The notes below the pieces were generated by a model. It was not told the origin of the DNA and searched no databases. It saw only the letters and a list, made by a program, of their open reading frames with translations. This document shows, in pieces, positions 9,131-18,001 of a stretch of DNA of 64,000 nucleotides. Source of the DNA: an uncultured Lachnospiraceae bacterium. Lineage in GTDB: Bacteria > Bacillota > Clostridia > Lachnospirales > Lachnospiraceae. Positions within the stretch are counted from its first letter, which is position 1. Every line of letters begins with the position of its first letter. A program made the translations under genes and the position numbers. The DNA lies in contig CAKRTC010000007.1 of the NCBI GenBank assembly GCA_934402055.1, positions 5,304-69,303 on the forward strand, written 5' to 3'.

Positions 9131-10024
9131 TCACTTCATTTCCGAATACTGCTTAAGCAGCTCCGCCTCAGTCTCTGTCTTGCCGGGATCCGAATTGAGA
9201 AAGATGATTCCGTCAGATACCAAAGCAGACCTGCACAGGTCCAATTCAGCGGCATTTTTTCTTTCATTATCCGAGACCATCTCACGCTTCTCGGTGTGTA
9301 TAAACAGAGGGACCTTATGTCCTTCTATATCTCCGCTTATATCCGGCAGTCCTTTATTATGCTTATTTATTTCCTCAATACCGATAAGCTCCTCTGCAAC
9401 GCTTACCGCCGCATCATAGAAGCGCACCTTATCTCCGAGCACCGTCTCCAGTCTGTTCTTAACAAAAGGAAAATGTGTGCATCCCAGAACAACGCAGTCT
9501 ACATTGCCGATATAATCCTTAAGAAGCTCTCTGAGGTATGCTTCAAACGCTGCCTCATCCTTATCATTGCCTTCGACAAAAGTAACTATACCCGGAGCCG
9601 CAAGCAGGCTTATATCAGCCTTATCCTTAAGCTCAGCATAGCGCGCCTTAAGTCGCTTTCCTTTAGTCGTGGCAGTCGTTGCGAGCACCAGTATCTTTTT
9701 GCCCGGATTTTCATCCACCGCCCACTTAAGAGCAGGCTCTATACCTATAAAATCATATGACGCATATGCTCCCGTCAGTTCACTCCATACCTCAGAGCTT
9801 GAAGTATTGCAGGCAACGACAAAGCATTTCACATCATATGATGAACTGAGCTCTCCGCATATATGTTTTGTAAGGGCTTCAAGCTGTTCATGTGTCTTCT
9901 CCCCGTATGGAGCGTTAGCAGAATCCCCGTAATAAATGTACTCTTCGTCCGGCATGGCTTTCCTTAGTTCATTAAGAACCGTAAGTCCGCCGAAGCCTGA
10001 GTCCATAACAACAATCTTACTCAT
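9131..10024 (-). CDS. murI: glutamate racemase
   Basis: Supplies D-glutamate for peptidoglycan. The 297-aa protein has the start motif VMDSGFGGLTVLNEL, the first catalytic cysteine in VACNTSSS and the second in LGCTHFPFVKN, with the YYGDSANAPYG loop between residues 31 and 42. Length is within the family range. No start upstream of ATG 10024 is needed. The next upstream sequence is the promoter region of the divergent tRNA-Leu genes. Confidence 0.95.
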   Translation of the reverse strand: MSKIVVMDSGFGGLTVLNELRKAMPDEEYIYYGDSANAPYGEKTHEQLEALTKHICGELSSSYDVKCFVVACNTSSSEVWSELTGAYASYDFIGIEPALKWAVDENPGKKILVLATTATTKGKRLKARYAELKDKADISLLAAPGIVTFVEGNDKDEAAFEAYLRELLKDYIGNVDCVVLGCTHFPFVKNRLETVLGDKVRFYDAAVSVAEELIGIEEINKHNKGLPDISGDIEGHKVPLFIHTEKREMVSDNERKNAAELDLCRSALVSDGIIFLNSDPGKTETEAELLKQYSEMK

Positions 10025-10180
10025 AAATAACCTGTATCTGCAGCCTTTAAGCTGTATCCATGTTCCTGCAAGGAACTTTTTAATTACGCATAAACCTTTA
10101 TTTGCAGGCTTACCGCGTGTAGTATATTAGCATACTTTAGATGCTCTAACAATGCTTTGAGATTTTTTTCAAAAAAACTC

Positions 10181-10209
10181 TTGCATTATCCCATATCCTA
10201 TGATAATAT
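10181..10209 (+). promoter_or_regulatory. promoter of first tRNA-Leu pair
   Basis: TTGCAT, 17-bp spacer, TAATAT; ends 10 bp before the mature tRNA 5' end. Confidence 0.75.
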
Positions 10210-10219
10210 AATCGTCGCT

Positions 10220-10303
10220 GCGGAGATGTCGGAATTGGCAGACGAGCAAGACTAAGGATCTTGTGCCAGCAATGGCGTGTGGGTTCAAGTCCCATTCTCC
10301 GCA
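10220..10303 (+). tRNA. tRNA-Leu, anticodon AAG (copy 1)
   Basis: An 84-nt class II tRNA with acceptor GCGGAGA pairing to TCTCCGC, a long variable arm, T-arm GTGGG/CCCAT, and anticodon stem CAAGA/TCTTG enclosing loop CTAAGGA, giving anticodon AAG. CCA is not encoded. The mature part is identical to the copy at 10592. Confidence 0.95.
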
Positions 10304-10310
10304 CGATGAG

Positions 10311-10337
10311 GCGGTTGATTATCAACCGCCTTTTGTA
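10311..10337 (+). terminator. terminator-like hairpin between the tRNAs of pair 1
   Basis: GCGGTTGA-TTA-TCAACCGC followed by CTTTTG. It may be a processing or partial termination signal between the two tRNAs. Confidence 0.6.
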
Positions 10338-10354
10338 TATAATATCACCTGCAC

Positions 10355-10437
10355 GCAGAGGTGGCGGAACGGCAGACGCGCACGGTTCAGGTCCGTGTGC
10401 CGGCGACGGCGTGAGGGTTCAAATCCCTTTCTCTGCA
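10355..10437 (+). tRNA. tRNA-Leu, anticodon CAG (copy 1)
   Basis: An 83-nt class II tRNA with acceptor GCAGAGG, anticodon stem CACGG/CCGTG and loop TTCAGGT, giving anticodon CAG. CCA is not encoded. It differs from the copy at 10727 at a single base of the variable arm (CGGCGACGG versus CGGTGACGG). Confidence 0.95.
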
Positions 10438-10450
10438 TTATATTATTAAG

Positions 10451-10486
10451 ATGCTTCCTACTTTGGTGGGAGGCATTTTTCTTTTA
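10451..10486 (+). terminator. terminator after tRNA-Leu pair 1
   Basis: ATGCTTCCTAC-TTT-GGTGGGAGGCAT stem followed by a T-rich tail (TTTTCTTTT). Confidence 0.8.
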
Positions 10487-10552
10487 TCATACTTCAACAT
10501 CGCAGACTATACTATCTCGACAATAAAAAATTTAAGTTTCTAAAATTTGTGA

Positions 10553-10581
10553 TTGCATTATTCTGAATCTTGTGATAAGAT
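10553..10581 (+). promoter_or_regulatory. promoter of second tRNA-Leu pair
   Basis: TTGCAT, 17-bp spacer, TAAGAT; placed 10 bp before the second tRNA-Leu(AAG), exactly as in the first pair. Confidence 0.75.
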
Positions 10582-10591
10582 AATCTGCGTT

Positions 10592-10675
10592 GCGGAGATG
10601 TCGGAATTGGCAGACGAGCAAGACTAAGGATCTTGTGCCAGCAATGGCGTGTGGGTTCAAGTCCCATTCTCCGCA
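10592..10675 (+). tRNA. tRNA-Leu, anticodon AAG (copy 2)
   Basis: Identical in the mature region to the tRNA at 10220, offset by 372 bp. Anticodon AAG in loop CTAAGGA. CCA is not encoded. Confidence 0.95.
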
Positions 10676-10680
10676 TAACA

Positions 10681-10706
10681 AAGCGGTTGATTATCAACCG
10701 CTTTTT
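10681..10706 (+). terminator. terminator-like hairpin between the tRNAs of pair 2
   Basis: AAGCGGTTGA-TTA-TCAACCGCTT followed by TTTG; the counterpart of the hairpin at 10311. Confidence 0.6.
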
Positions 10707-10726
10707 GTATATAATACCGATTGTAC

Positions 10727-10809
10727 GCAGAGGTGGCGGAACGGCAGACGCGCACGGTTCAGGTCCGTGTGCCGGTGACGGCGTGAGGGTTCAAATCCCT
10801 TTCTCTGCA
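10727..10809 (+). tRNA. tRNA-Leu, anticodon CAG (copy 2)
   Basis: Offset by 372 bp from the CAG tRNA at 10355 and differing from it at one variable-arm base. Anticodon CAG in loop TTCAGGT. CCA is not encoded. Confidence 0.95.
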
Positions 10810-10820
10810 TTATATTATTT

Positions 10821-10860
10821 AAAAGGGGGCTGTTGCGTCAAGCGGACAGCCCCTTTTTTT
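10821..10860. terminator. bidirectional terminator between tRNA-Leu and the YitT gene
   Basis: AAAAGGGG-(G)CTGT pairs with ACAGCCCCTTTT and is followed by a T run on the plus strand and A/T-rich sequence on the minus strand. It serves the plus-strand tRNAs and the minus-strand YitT gene whose stop abuts it. Confidence 0.8.
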
Positions 10861-11890
10861 AGTTAAGTGATCTGATATAGAAGTTTCCGGTCACAAGACT
10901 GGAGTCCATAACATTAATAAATGCATTTCTGTCTATTGCACGTATGCGCTTTCTGACAAAGCTCTGCTCATCCGCACCGATTATCATATAAACGATCTTT
11001 GTAGGTTTCTTACTGAAGCCGCCCTCACCGGTAACTATAGTACTTGAGTGATTGGTGGTAGCACGTATGTCATCAGCTATCTCTTCAGCCTTCTCGGTAA
11101 CTATAAACAGAGTTTTCTTAGCATACTTCTTATATATAACATTGAGTACCTGATAGTTTACATACAGGAATATTATAGTATACAAAGCAGATTCCATACC
11201 GAATACAACTCCGGATACTATCATAAGTGCCACGTTGACAGCCGTAACATATCCAAAGGTATTGATACCTTTTTTTACCGAGAATGTCATGGCAATAAAA
11301 TCAGAACCACCCTGGCTTGCTCCTGCATTAAGCACAACACCCTGTCCGACTCCGCAGACTATACCGCCGAATACCGCAAGCAGCAGTCTGTCGTCCGTAA
11401 GGTATATGTGCGGGATCATATCGGTAAGCAGCGAATAAATAATTACGCTGAGGAATGAATAGATAGTGTATTTCTTTCCGAGCGTCTTTATTGCAAACAG
11501 CGCAGCAGCTATATTAAACACAAGCGAGATCGGTGTAAACGGAAGCACGATCCCCATAAACTTTTCAACAAGTCTCTGTATAAGGACTATGAGACCCGAC
11601 ATGCCGCTCGGAAGGAAACCACCGGCATCAACAAATATCGCAAGGTTAACCGCATTTATAACCGAACCCAGGACCACCCCGAGTATAGTCCTGCCGTTAT
11701 CCTCTATCGCATTATTATTTTTTTCCCTGATGTACTCGACATATTTCTCATCCACAAGCTGATCATCAAGTATAGCTGTACGAGGCTCATGCTTTTTTTT
11801 GTAACGAAAATTGTCATCAATATCCGACAAATTAAAATCTTCGTTCTTTTCATCCGACAAATTAAAATCTCTGTTCTTTTCCTCCGACAT
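10859..11890 (-). CDS. YitT-family membrane protein with C-terminal DUF2179 domain
   Basis: A 343-aa protein. Residues 1-60 are a charged cytoplasmic tail in which an EKNxDFNLSD unit is repeated (residues 4-23), the trace of a short DNA duplication near 11830-11880. About five membrane segments follow (around residues 65-225, including GGFLPSGMSGLIVLIQ and NAGASQGGSDFIAMTF, both family signatures), then a soluble domain (residues 255-343) of the DUF2179 type seen at the C-terminus of YitT relatives. The family is widespread in Firmicutes and its transported substrate, if any, is unknown. Confidence 0.9.
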   Translation of the reverse strand: MSEEKNRDFNLSDEKNEDFNLSDIDDNFRYKKKHEPRTAILDDQLVDEKYVEYIREKNNNAIEDNGRTILGVVLGSVINAVNLAIFVDAGGFLPSGMSGLIVLIQRLVEKFMGIVLPFTPISLVFNIAAALFAIKTLGKKYTIYSFLSVIIYSLLTDMIPHIYLTDDRLLLAVFGGIVCGVGQGVVLNAGASQGGSDFIAMTFSVKKGINTFGYVTAVNVALMIVSGVVFGMESALYTIIFLYVNYQVLNVIYKKYAKKTLFIVTEKAEEIADDIRATTNHSSTIVTGEGGFSKKPTKIVYMIIGADEQSFVRKRIRAIDRNAFINVMDSSLVTGNFYIRSLN

Positions 11891-12013
11891 ATTTTTTCTC
11901 CCTTTTCATAATACCCAAACTTTACCCATTGCCGTGTCAAGTGATAAATATTCCGAACCGTTAATACAAAACCCTTTTTTGATACGAAATTAACACAGCC
12001 CTTAGACGAACAA

Positions 12014-12047
12014 TGCTCACGGACACTACTTATAGTATCCGTGAGCA
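12014..12047 (-). terminator. stem-loop after rplT
   Basis: A long stem (TGCTCACGGACACTA with TAGTATCCGTGAGCA) lies about 30 bp past the rplT stop. The tail on the minus strand is only moderately T-rich (TTGTTCG), so it is a probable but not ideal end of the infC operon. Confidence 0.55.
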
Positions 12048-12075
12048 CTTAATAAAAAGTCAATACTTAATTAAA

Positions 12076-12432
12076 TTACTTGCAGTTAGCCTTAGCAAGC
12101 TCGCAAAGCTTTGCGAATCCTGCTGCATCTGAGATAGCAAGCTCTGAAAGAACCTTACGGTTCATATCAACACCTGCAACCTTAAGACCGTGCATAAGCT
12201 GTGAATAGCTGATTCCGTTCATGTGAGCACCTGCATTGATACGTGTGATCCAAAGAGCTCTGTACTGTCTCTTCTTCTCCTTACGTCCTCTGTATGCATT
12301 AGCAAGGGCTCTCATCACCGACTGCTTAGCTACACGATACTGCTTTGAACGAGCTCCTCTGTAGCCCTTAGCCATCTTGAGTACTCTGTTATGCTTTCTC
12401 TTTGCGTTTAATCCGCCTTTAATTCTTGCCAT
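12076..12432 (-). CDS. rplT: 50S ribosomal protein L20
   Basis: A 118-aa basic protein with the standard beginning (MARIKGGLNAKRKHN) and the KQYRVAKQSVMRAL segment. L20 binds 23S rRNA early in 50S assembly and in Firmicutes also represses its own operon through the infC leader. It follows rpmI by 25 bp. Confidence 0.98.
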   Translation of the reverse strand: MARIKGGLNAKRKHNRVLKMAKGYRGARSKQYRVAKQSVMRALANAYRGRKEKKRQYRALWITRINAGAHMNGISYSQLMHGLKVAGVDMNRKVLSELAISDAAGFAKLCELAKANCK

Positions 12433-12457
12433 TTCAATCTCCTCCTTGGACTACCGA

Positions 12458-12661
12458 TTACAGATACGGAAGTATCTTCTTCATTGTTGGTGCATTTGTT
12501 GCATCTGTTACAACGTCCTTAACGAGATGTCTCTTTCTCTTTCTTGTCTTCTTTGTAAGAATGTGAGACTTGTTAGCATGGTTTCTTACAAGCTTTCCTG
12601 AGCCTGTCAGCTTAAAACGCTTTGCAGCTGCTCTTTTGGTTTTTAACTTCTTTACTGCCAT
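12458..12661 (-). CDS. rpmI: 50S ribosomal protein L35
   Basis: A 67-aa basic protein (MAVKKLKTKRAAAKRF start, then GSGKLVRNHANKSHIL). Length and sequence are typical of L35. It is the middle gene of infC-rpmI-rplT. Confidence 0.98.
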   Translation of the reverse strand: MAVKKLKTKRAAAKRFKLTGSGKLVRNHANKSHILTKKTRKRKRHLVKDVVTDATNAPTMKKILPYL

Positions 12662-12694
12662 ATCTATTTCCTCCTGATCTTATACTGTGGAAAA

Positions 12695-13216
12695 TCACTT
12701 CTTCTTGGGGCTGAGTATCATAACAAGGCTGCGTCCTTCTGTCTTGGACGGCTTATCTACCTGTGCAACTTCAGCCAAAGCATTTGCAAAATCATCAAGA
12801 ATATACTTGGACTGTCCCATACGTGAGAGCTCTCGTCCTCTGAATCTCAATGTAACCTTTACCTTGTTGCCCTTCTCAAGAAACTTCTTGGCTGCCGACA
12901 TCTTGGTGTTAAGGTCATTGGTATCAATATTAGGAGTTAAACGAACCTCCTTGACCTCTATGACATTCTGCTTCTTCTTCTGTTCTTTCTCACGGCGTCT
13001 CTGCTCATAGCGGTATCTCGAGAAATCTATGATCTTGACTACCGGCGGAACTGCATTCGCTGCAATCTTAACAAGGTCGACTCCTGCTTCGTCCGCAAGT
13101 TTCTGTGCCTCCTGAGCACTCATAACACCGAGCTGCTCACCGTCTTCGCCGATAACTCTGACTTCCTTATCTCGAATCTGCTCGTTTATCTGTACATTAA
13201 GCTCGCTAATATCAAT
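12695..13216 (-). CDS. infC: translation initiation factor IF-3, AUU start
   Basis: IF-3 binds the 30S subunit and rejects non-standard start codons. Open sequence in frame with the internal ATG at 13123 runs upstream to an ATT at 13214-13216 preceded by AGGAGG, four bases away. Starting there gives 173 aa beginning MDISELNVQINEQIR, the normal IF-3 beginning and length; the ATG-initiated form (142 aa) would lack the conserved NEQIRDKEVR segment. An AUU start is the known basis of IF-3 autocontrol in bacteria. The C-terminal domain includes KVKVTLRFRGRE. Confidence 0.95.
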   Translation of the reverse strand: MDISELNVQINEQIRDKEVRVIGEDGEQLGVMSAQEAQKLADEAGVDLVKIAANAVPPVVKIIDFSRYRYEQRRREKEQKKKQNVIEVKEVRLTPNIDTNDLNTKMSAAKKFLEKGNKVKVTLRFRGRELSRMGQSKYILDDFANALAEVAQVDKPSKTEGRSLVMILSPKKK

Positions 13217-13349
13217 ACACCTCCTAACAATAAGAAAAAGCGAACACCCGAAAGTATCCGCTTTAATGATCAGTTAAATACTGCATATGTACCTGCGTAA
13301 GTCCTTACACGAGGTGAGGCGGATAACCTTCTTTATTTATTGCTTGTAC
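13217..13349 (-). promoter_or_regulatory. infC operon leader with attenuator hairpin (L20-type leader)
   Basis: The transcript from the promoter at 13350-13378 has about 125 nt before the infC ribosome site. Just before that site, at 13233-13264, an AAAGCG/CGCTTT stem with an inner ATAC/GTGT stem is followed by TTTTTCTT, an intrinsic terminator. In B. subtilis the same operon is controlled by L20 through such a leader; that this one binds L20 is inference from context. Confidence 0.65.
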
Positions 13350-13378
13350 ATAATACAAGCTTTAGTAAACTTTGTCAA
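13350..13378 (-). promoter_or_regulatory. promoter of infC-rpmI-rplT
   Basis: On the minus strand TTGACA, 17-bp spacer, TATTAT. It begins immediately before the pyc stop codon, so pyc and infC are separate units. Confidence 0.85.
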
Positions 13379-13381
13379 GCA

Positions 13382-16300
13382 TTATTTGACCTGAATCTTC
13401 ATAAGAAGCTGACCGCACTTAACGGTATCTCCCTCTGCAACCTCAATGCTCTCAACCACTCCGTCGATCTGCGCAGTAATCGCCGTCTCCATCTTCATAG
13501 CCTCGATGGTTATAAGAGTCTGGTTCTCCTCTACCTTATCTCCGACCTTGACATTGATCTTGCTTACCGCACCCGGTATTGAGGATCCTACCTCACCCTT
13601 GTTAAGCGGATCTGCCATAGGAACCTTGACGATCTTCTGCTGAGCAGCCTCATCCGGCACCTGTACATCACGGCGGATTCCGTTAAGCTCGAAGCATACC
13701 GTACGCATTCCCTCACTGTCGATATCTCCGAGTCCGAGATATTTGATAACCAGAGTCTTTCCGTCTGCGATATTAACCTTATTGGTCTCTCCGACAGCAA
13801 GTCCGTGGAAGAATACATGGCTTCCGAGACGCATGATATAGCCATATTCCTTCTGCTGGCTGATATAATCCTCAAGCACCTTAGGATACAGACAATAGCT
13901 GAGTACACCTCTCCATGTCGGTGTATCTGTGAACTTAAGCATCTCACGCTTCTTTTCCTCAAAGTCTACAGGCGGAAGCAGCTCTCCCGGTCTGCAGCTT
14001 ATCGGCTTCTTGCCCTTAAGCACTACCTTCTGAAGATCCTCAGGGAATCCTCCCTCAGGCTGTCCCATCATTCCCGAGAAGTAGCTTACCGCACTGTCAG
14101 GGAACGCAAGAGACGCACCCTTTTCAACTATATTCTCAGGAGTAAGCTGATTCTGTGTCATAAATATAGCCATATCTCCGACCATCTTACTTGAAGGAGT
14201 AACCTTGACTATATCTCCGACCATCTTGTTTACCTTGCGGTAATTCTCCTTAACCTCGTCAAATCTGTCTCCGAGTCCGAGTGAAACCACCTGAGGCTTA
14301 AGATTGGTATACTGACCTCCCGGTATCTCATAACGATAGATATCGGTAGCATTATTTGTTATACCTCCCTCAAAGCTGCTGTAACGCTTTCTTACATCCT
14401 CCCAGTAGTTTGTAAGCTCCTGAAGTCTGTCGAGATCAAGTCCGGTATCACGCTCTGTTTCCTGCAGTGCTGCAACAATAGCGTTTAATGACGGCTGACT
14501 GGTCATGCCCGCCATTGAAGATATAGCGCAATCAACAACATCAACACCGGCCTCCGCAGCCATAAGCAATGCAGCTACCTGGTTGCCCGAAGTATCATGA
14601 GTATGCAGCTGTATCGGTATACCAATCTCCTGCTTAAGAGTCGAAACAAGCTTCTTTGCCGCATAAGGTCTAAGCAGACCTGCCATATCCTTGATTGCAA
14701 GCATATGCGCACCTCTGTGCTCAAGCTCCTTAGCCATCTTGACATAGTAATCAAGTGTATACTTGTCACGCTTAGGATCGAGTATATCTCCGGTATAGCA
14801 GATAGTAGCCTGACAGATCTTATCCTGATTAAGGACCTCATCCATCGCAACTTCCATACCCGGTATCCAGTTGAGTGAATCGAATATACGGAATACATCA
14901 ATACCGGATCTTGCCGCTTCCTTGATAAACTCACGGATGACATTGTCCGGATAATTGGTATATCCAACGGCATTTGCACCTCTTATAAGCATCTGAAGAA
15001 GTAAGTTCGGAGCCTTCTGTCTGATAAGATCAAGTCTCTCCCACGGTGACTCATGAAGGAATCTGTAAGCCACGTCAAATGTAGCTCCGCCCCAGCACTC
15101 CAAGGAGAATGCATCGGCAAGTATCTCACTTGTTCCGTCCATGCCCTTAACTATATCACGTGTACGAACACGTGTTGCAAGGAGCGACTGGTGAGCATCA
15201 CGGCAGGTAGTATCACAGATAAGAAGCTTCTTCTGATCAAGAACCCAGTCCGCAACAGCCTTCGGTCCCTTGGCATCAAGCAGTTGCTTGAGGCCGTCCG
15301 GTCTATTGCCGGTAACAGTCGGGAAGCGCGGCGGATCGTAGAACTTATGATCTCCCTGCTCCTTGATATTGATATTACCGATATATTTGAGCATCTTGGT
15401 AGCTCTGTCCTGATCCTTCTTGAAGGCAAAGAGCTCCGGTGTCTCATCAATAAACTTGGTATGGCACTTTCCTGCAAGGAAAGTCGGGTTTGTAAGTATA
15501 TTAAGTATAAATGCGATATTAGTCTTAACACCGCGGACATGTATCTCACGCACCGCACGTGCAGCCTTGCGGCATACAGCCGGGAATGTAGAATCCCATG
15601 CGGTTACCTTTACAAGCAGCGAATCATAGTACGGAGAAATAACCGCACCGGCACCTGCTGTAGCACCGTCAAGTCTGATACCGAATCCGCCCGGTGAACG
15701 GTAGGATGTGATCTTACCTGTATCAGGCGCAAAATTATTTGCAGGATCCTCTGTGGTAACACGGCACTGAAGAGCATATCCGTTAAGATGTACACTGTCC
15801 TGTGACTCGATACCTATCTCCGGATCGCTGAGAGGACGTCCCTCGGCTATAAGGACCTGTGAACGTACAAGATCGATACCTGTCACCATCTCGGTAACCG
15901 TATGCTCAACCTGGATACGCGGGTTCATCTCTATGAAGTAATGATGACCTTCCTTATCAACAAGGAACTCCAGAGTTCCGGCATTGACATAGCCTACATG
16001 CTTGGCGATCTTAACGGCATCTTCATAAAGTGCCTCACGCACTGACTGCGGAATTGAGAAAGCCGGTGTAAACTCAACTACCTTCTGATAGCGGCGCTGC
16101 AGTGAACAGTCTCTCTCAAACAGATGGACAACATTACCATACTCATCTCCGAGTACCTGGATCTCAATATGCTTAGGCTCGACAAGGAACTTCTCCATGA
16201 AAATGTCGTCGCTGCCGAATGCCTTCTTGGCCTCAGCCTTAACGAGATCATAATTAATGCCTACCTCTTCGACGGTATCGCAGCGGCGCATACCTCTTCC

Positions 16301-16804
16301 GCCGCCGCCGGCCGCTGCCTTAAGGATAACCGGGAAACCGAATTCCATGGCAAGCTTCTGTGCGGACTCTCTGCTCTCAAGCGGCTTATCCGTACCCGGT
16401 GTGGTAGGAACATTACAAGCAAGTGCCATCTGCTTGGCAGAAAGCTTGTCTCCCATCATATCAAGTACTCTGGAACTCGGTCCTATGAACTTTATACCGT
16501 TCTCCTCGCAGGCTCTTGCAAAGTCACCGTTCTCACTCAGGAAACCATAGCCCGGATGTATTGCATCCGCACCGTGCTTCTTGGCAAGCTCGATGATCTT
16601 CGGAATATCAAGATATGCTCCGAGCGGGCTCTCATTCTCTCCGATAAGATAGGACTCATCGGCAGCCGTACGGAACATACTGTATGTGTCTTCGTTGGAA
16701 TAAATAGCGATAGTCTGTAATCCGAGATCGTGACACGCTCTGAATATACGCATAGCGATCTCGCCTCGATTCGCAACAAGTACCTTTTTAAAATTCTGAC
16801 TCAT
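13382..16804 (-). CDS. pyc: pyruvate carboxylase
   Basis: Biotin enzyme making oxaloacetate from pyruvate, bicarbonate and ATP in the cytoplasm. The 1140-aa single chain has a biotin carboxylase domain (residues 1-450; KAAAGGGGRGMRR, EMNPRIQVEHTVTE), a carboxyltransferase TIM barrel (about 530-800; RDAHQSLLATR, IKDMAGLLRP), an allosteric linker region, and a C-terminal biotinyl domain with EAMKMET, whose lysine carries biotin. Length is typical. The AAAGGGAG ribosome site is 9 bp upstream of the ATG. It appears to be monocistronic. Confidence 0.97.
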   Translation of the reverse strand: MSQNFKKVLVANRGEIAMRIFRACHDLGLQTIAIYSNEDTYSMFRTAADESYLIGENESPLGAYLDIPKIIELAKKHGADAIHPGYGFLSENGDFARACEENGIKFIGPSSRVLDMMGDKLSAKQMALACNVPTTPGTDKPLESRESAQKLAMEFGFPVILKAAAGGGGRGMRRCDTVEEVGINYDLVKAEAKKAFGSDDIFMEKFLVEPKHIEIQVLGDEYGNVVHLFERDCSLQRRYQKVVEFTPAFSIPQSVREALYEDAVKIAKHVGYVNAGTLEFLVDKEGHHYFIEMNPRIQVEHTVTEMVTGIDLVRSQVLIAEGRPLSDPEIGIESQDSVHLNGYALQCRVTTEDPANNFAPDTGKITSYRSPGGFGIRLDGATAGAGAVISPYYDSLLVKVTAWDSTFPAVCRKAARAVREIHVRGVKTNIAFILNILTNPTFLAGKCHTKFIDETPELFAFKKDQDRATKMLKYIGNINIKEQGDHKFYDPPRFPTVTGNRPDGLKQLLDAKGPKAVADWVLDQKKLLICDTTCRDAHQSLLATRVRTRDIVKGMDGTSEILADAFSLECWGGATFDVAYRFLHESPWERLDLIRQKAPNLLLQMLIRGANAVGYTNYPDNVIREFIKEAARSGIDVFRIFDSLNWIPGMEVAMDEVLNQDKICQATICYTGDILDPKRDKYTLDYYVKMAKELEHRGAHMLAIKDMAGLLRPYAAKKLVSTLKQEIGIPIQLHTHDTSGNQVAALLMAAEAGVDVVDCAISSMAGMTSQPSLNAIVAALQETERDTGLDLDRLQELTNYWEDVRKRYSSFEGGITNNATDIYRYEIPGGQYTNLKPQVVSLGLGDRFDEVKENYRKVNKMVGDIVKVTPSSKMVGDMAIFMTQNQLTPENIVEKGASLAFPDSAVSYFSGMMGQPEGGFPEDLQKVVLKGKKPISCRPGELLPPVDFEEKKREMLKFTDTPTWRGVLSYCLYPKVLEDYISQQKEYGYIMRLGSHVFFHGLAVGETNKVNIADGKTLVIKYLGLGDIDSEGMRTVCFELNGIRRDVQVPDEAAQQKIVKVPMADPLNKGEVGSSIPGAVSKINVKVGDKVEENQTLITIEAMKMETAITAQIDGVVESIEVAEGDTVKCGQLLMKIQVK

Positions 16805-16844
16805 ATGATCTATCTCCCTTTGATCTAAAAGCAGTTTAGTTATT

Positions 16845-16874
16845 AGTATACAACGCTTACAGCAGGTGTAGCAA
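16845..16874 (-). promoter_or_regulatory. candidate pyc promoter
   Basis: On the minus strand TTGCTA, 18-bp spacer, TATACT, about 40 bp before the pyc start. The -35 is weak. The rest of the gap to 17119 is AT-rich with no gene or clear structure. Confidence 0.4.
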
Positions 16875-17119
16875 TGTTTATTTCTGCCGAAAGCATATTG
16901 ATATTATTGTTCATTTATACAATAATGATATGAATGCATTTGTATCGTATTATTTTTCACATGATACATTATTCATTTTAATGCATATTATTACAACGTA
17001 TCAAGTCATTCAATTCCAACTTATCGCTCTGCCGTATTGACGCTTTAACGCGTCAAATATAACATTTTCATACAACCGCTTTCTTTCGCGCTCTTACATT
17101 CAAGTTTTGTAAATCGTAC

Positions 17120-17170
17120 TTTTATACAAAATCACCCCATGTCCGAGTACTCTGAACATAGGGTGATTTT
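17120..17170 (-). terminator. terminator after the 17219 gene
   Basis: AAAATCACCC(T)ATGTTC pairs with GACATGGGGTGATTTT around an ACTC-containing loop, followed by TTTTGTATAAAAG on the minus strand. Confidence 0.8.
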
Positions 17171-17218
17171 AAATGTACATCTGTAAATTCCGTTTCACAT
17201 ATCTGTGACTTCAGGTTT

Positions 17219-18001
17219 TCAGCTCTCTCCGGCGGATGTTTCTTCTGCAGAGTCTGTGCCTTCTGCAGCACCTCCCGTCTCGGATAATTTATTATCTGAG
17301 CCTGCAACACTTAAGGTCACTCTTCCTTCTCCGGCATTTCCTACCATATCCTCGTAGTGAAGCACCAGAGAATCCTCGGTCTTAGGAAGCAGCATGGTAA
17401 CACTTCCGGTAGCCGCATCATAGCTGTGCGGGTCTATACGTTCTCCGTTATCAAGCTCTCCGTACAAAGAATCATAATCCACACCGGATAAGGTATCACC
17501 GATAGTGAAACTCAATTCTCCGCGAGAATACTCGATGCTTGATTCGTCTATCGATGGCGCACTGTCATCTATCTGGTTGACATCTGTATATACCGAACGT
17601 ATCATTCCGTTCAGAGACTTTGCTTCGACAGTAAATGTACCGTTTTTATCTACAATACATTTGTAGCTGCTGCCTGACTTTTCATATTCGACAGGCTCTG
17701 ACTCAAGCGATACCTTAAGTTCCTTGACAGGAAGCAGTGACTTGACCGTAAAATCAACCTCTGTCTGTATATAATCATTGGTATCCTTTACATTGACCGT
17801 TATCTTAGGCTGTGAACATACAAGCATAAGTATAATTCCGTTGATCACCAGATACGGTAATGCATATATCAGCAGAAAGCGTACATATTTATTTGAAAAC
17901 GGATCACTCTTAATACGATTTCCTCTCGCATCGTACATGATCCGGCTCTGACTGCCTCTGCCCGTACCTGTTTTTCCGTAATATTTATTGCCGGTTTTCA
18001 T
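17219..18001 (-). CDS. single-pass membrane protein with extracytoplasmic Ig-like region, function unknown
   Basis: A 260-aa protein: a short basic cytoplasmic tail (residues 1-38), one membrane helix (about 42-63, LLIYALPYLVINGIILMLV), and an extracytoplasmic part of about 175 residues with beta-rich segments that resemble bacterial Ig-like repeats (DSAPSIDESSIEYSRGELSFT is reminiscent of them). The last 30 residues are low-complexity Glu/Ser/Gly. I do not recognise a named family. Before prophage insertion it would have been the gene immediately downstream of argF. Confidence 0.75.
   Translation of the reverse strand: MKTGNKYYGKTGTGRGSQSRIMYDARGNRIKSDPFSNKYVRFLLIYALPYLVINGIILMLVCSQPKITVNVKDTNDYIQTEVDFTVKSLLPVKELKVSLESEPVEYEKSGSSYKCIVDKNGTFTVEAKSLNGMIRSVYTDVNQIDDSAPSIDESSIEYSRGELSFTIGDTLSGVDYDSLYGELDNGERIDPHSYDAATGSVTMLLPKTEDSLVLHYEDMVGNAGEGRVTLSVAGSDNKLSETGGAAEGTDSAEETSAGES

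Noticed and set aside
12695..13123. Short 142-aa infC starting at ATG 13123
   Set aside because: It lacks the conserved NEQIRDKEVR segment and a ribosome site; the AUU start with AGGAGG gives the normal protein.
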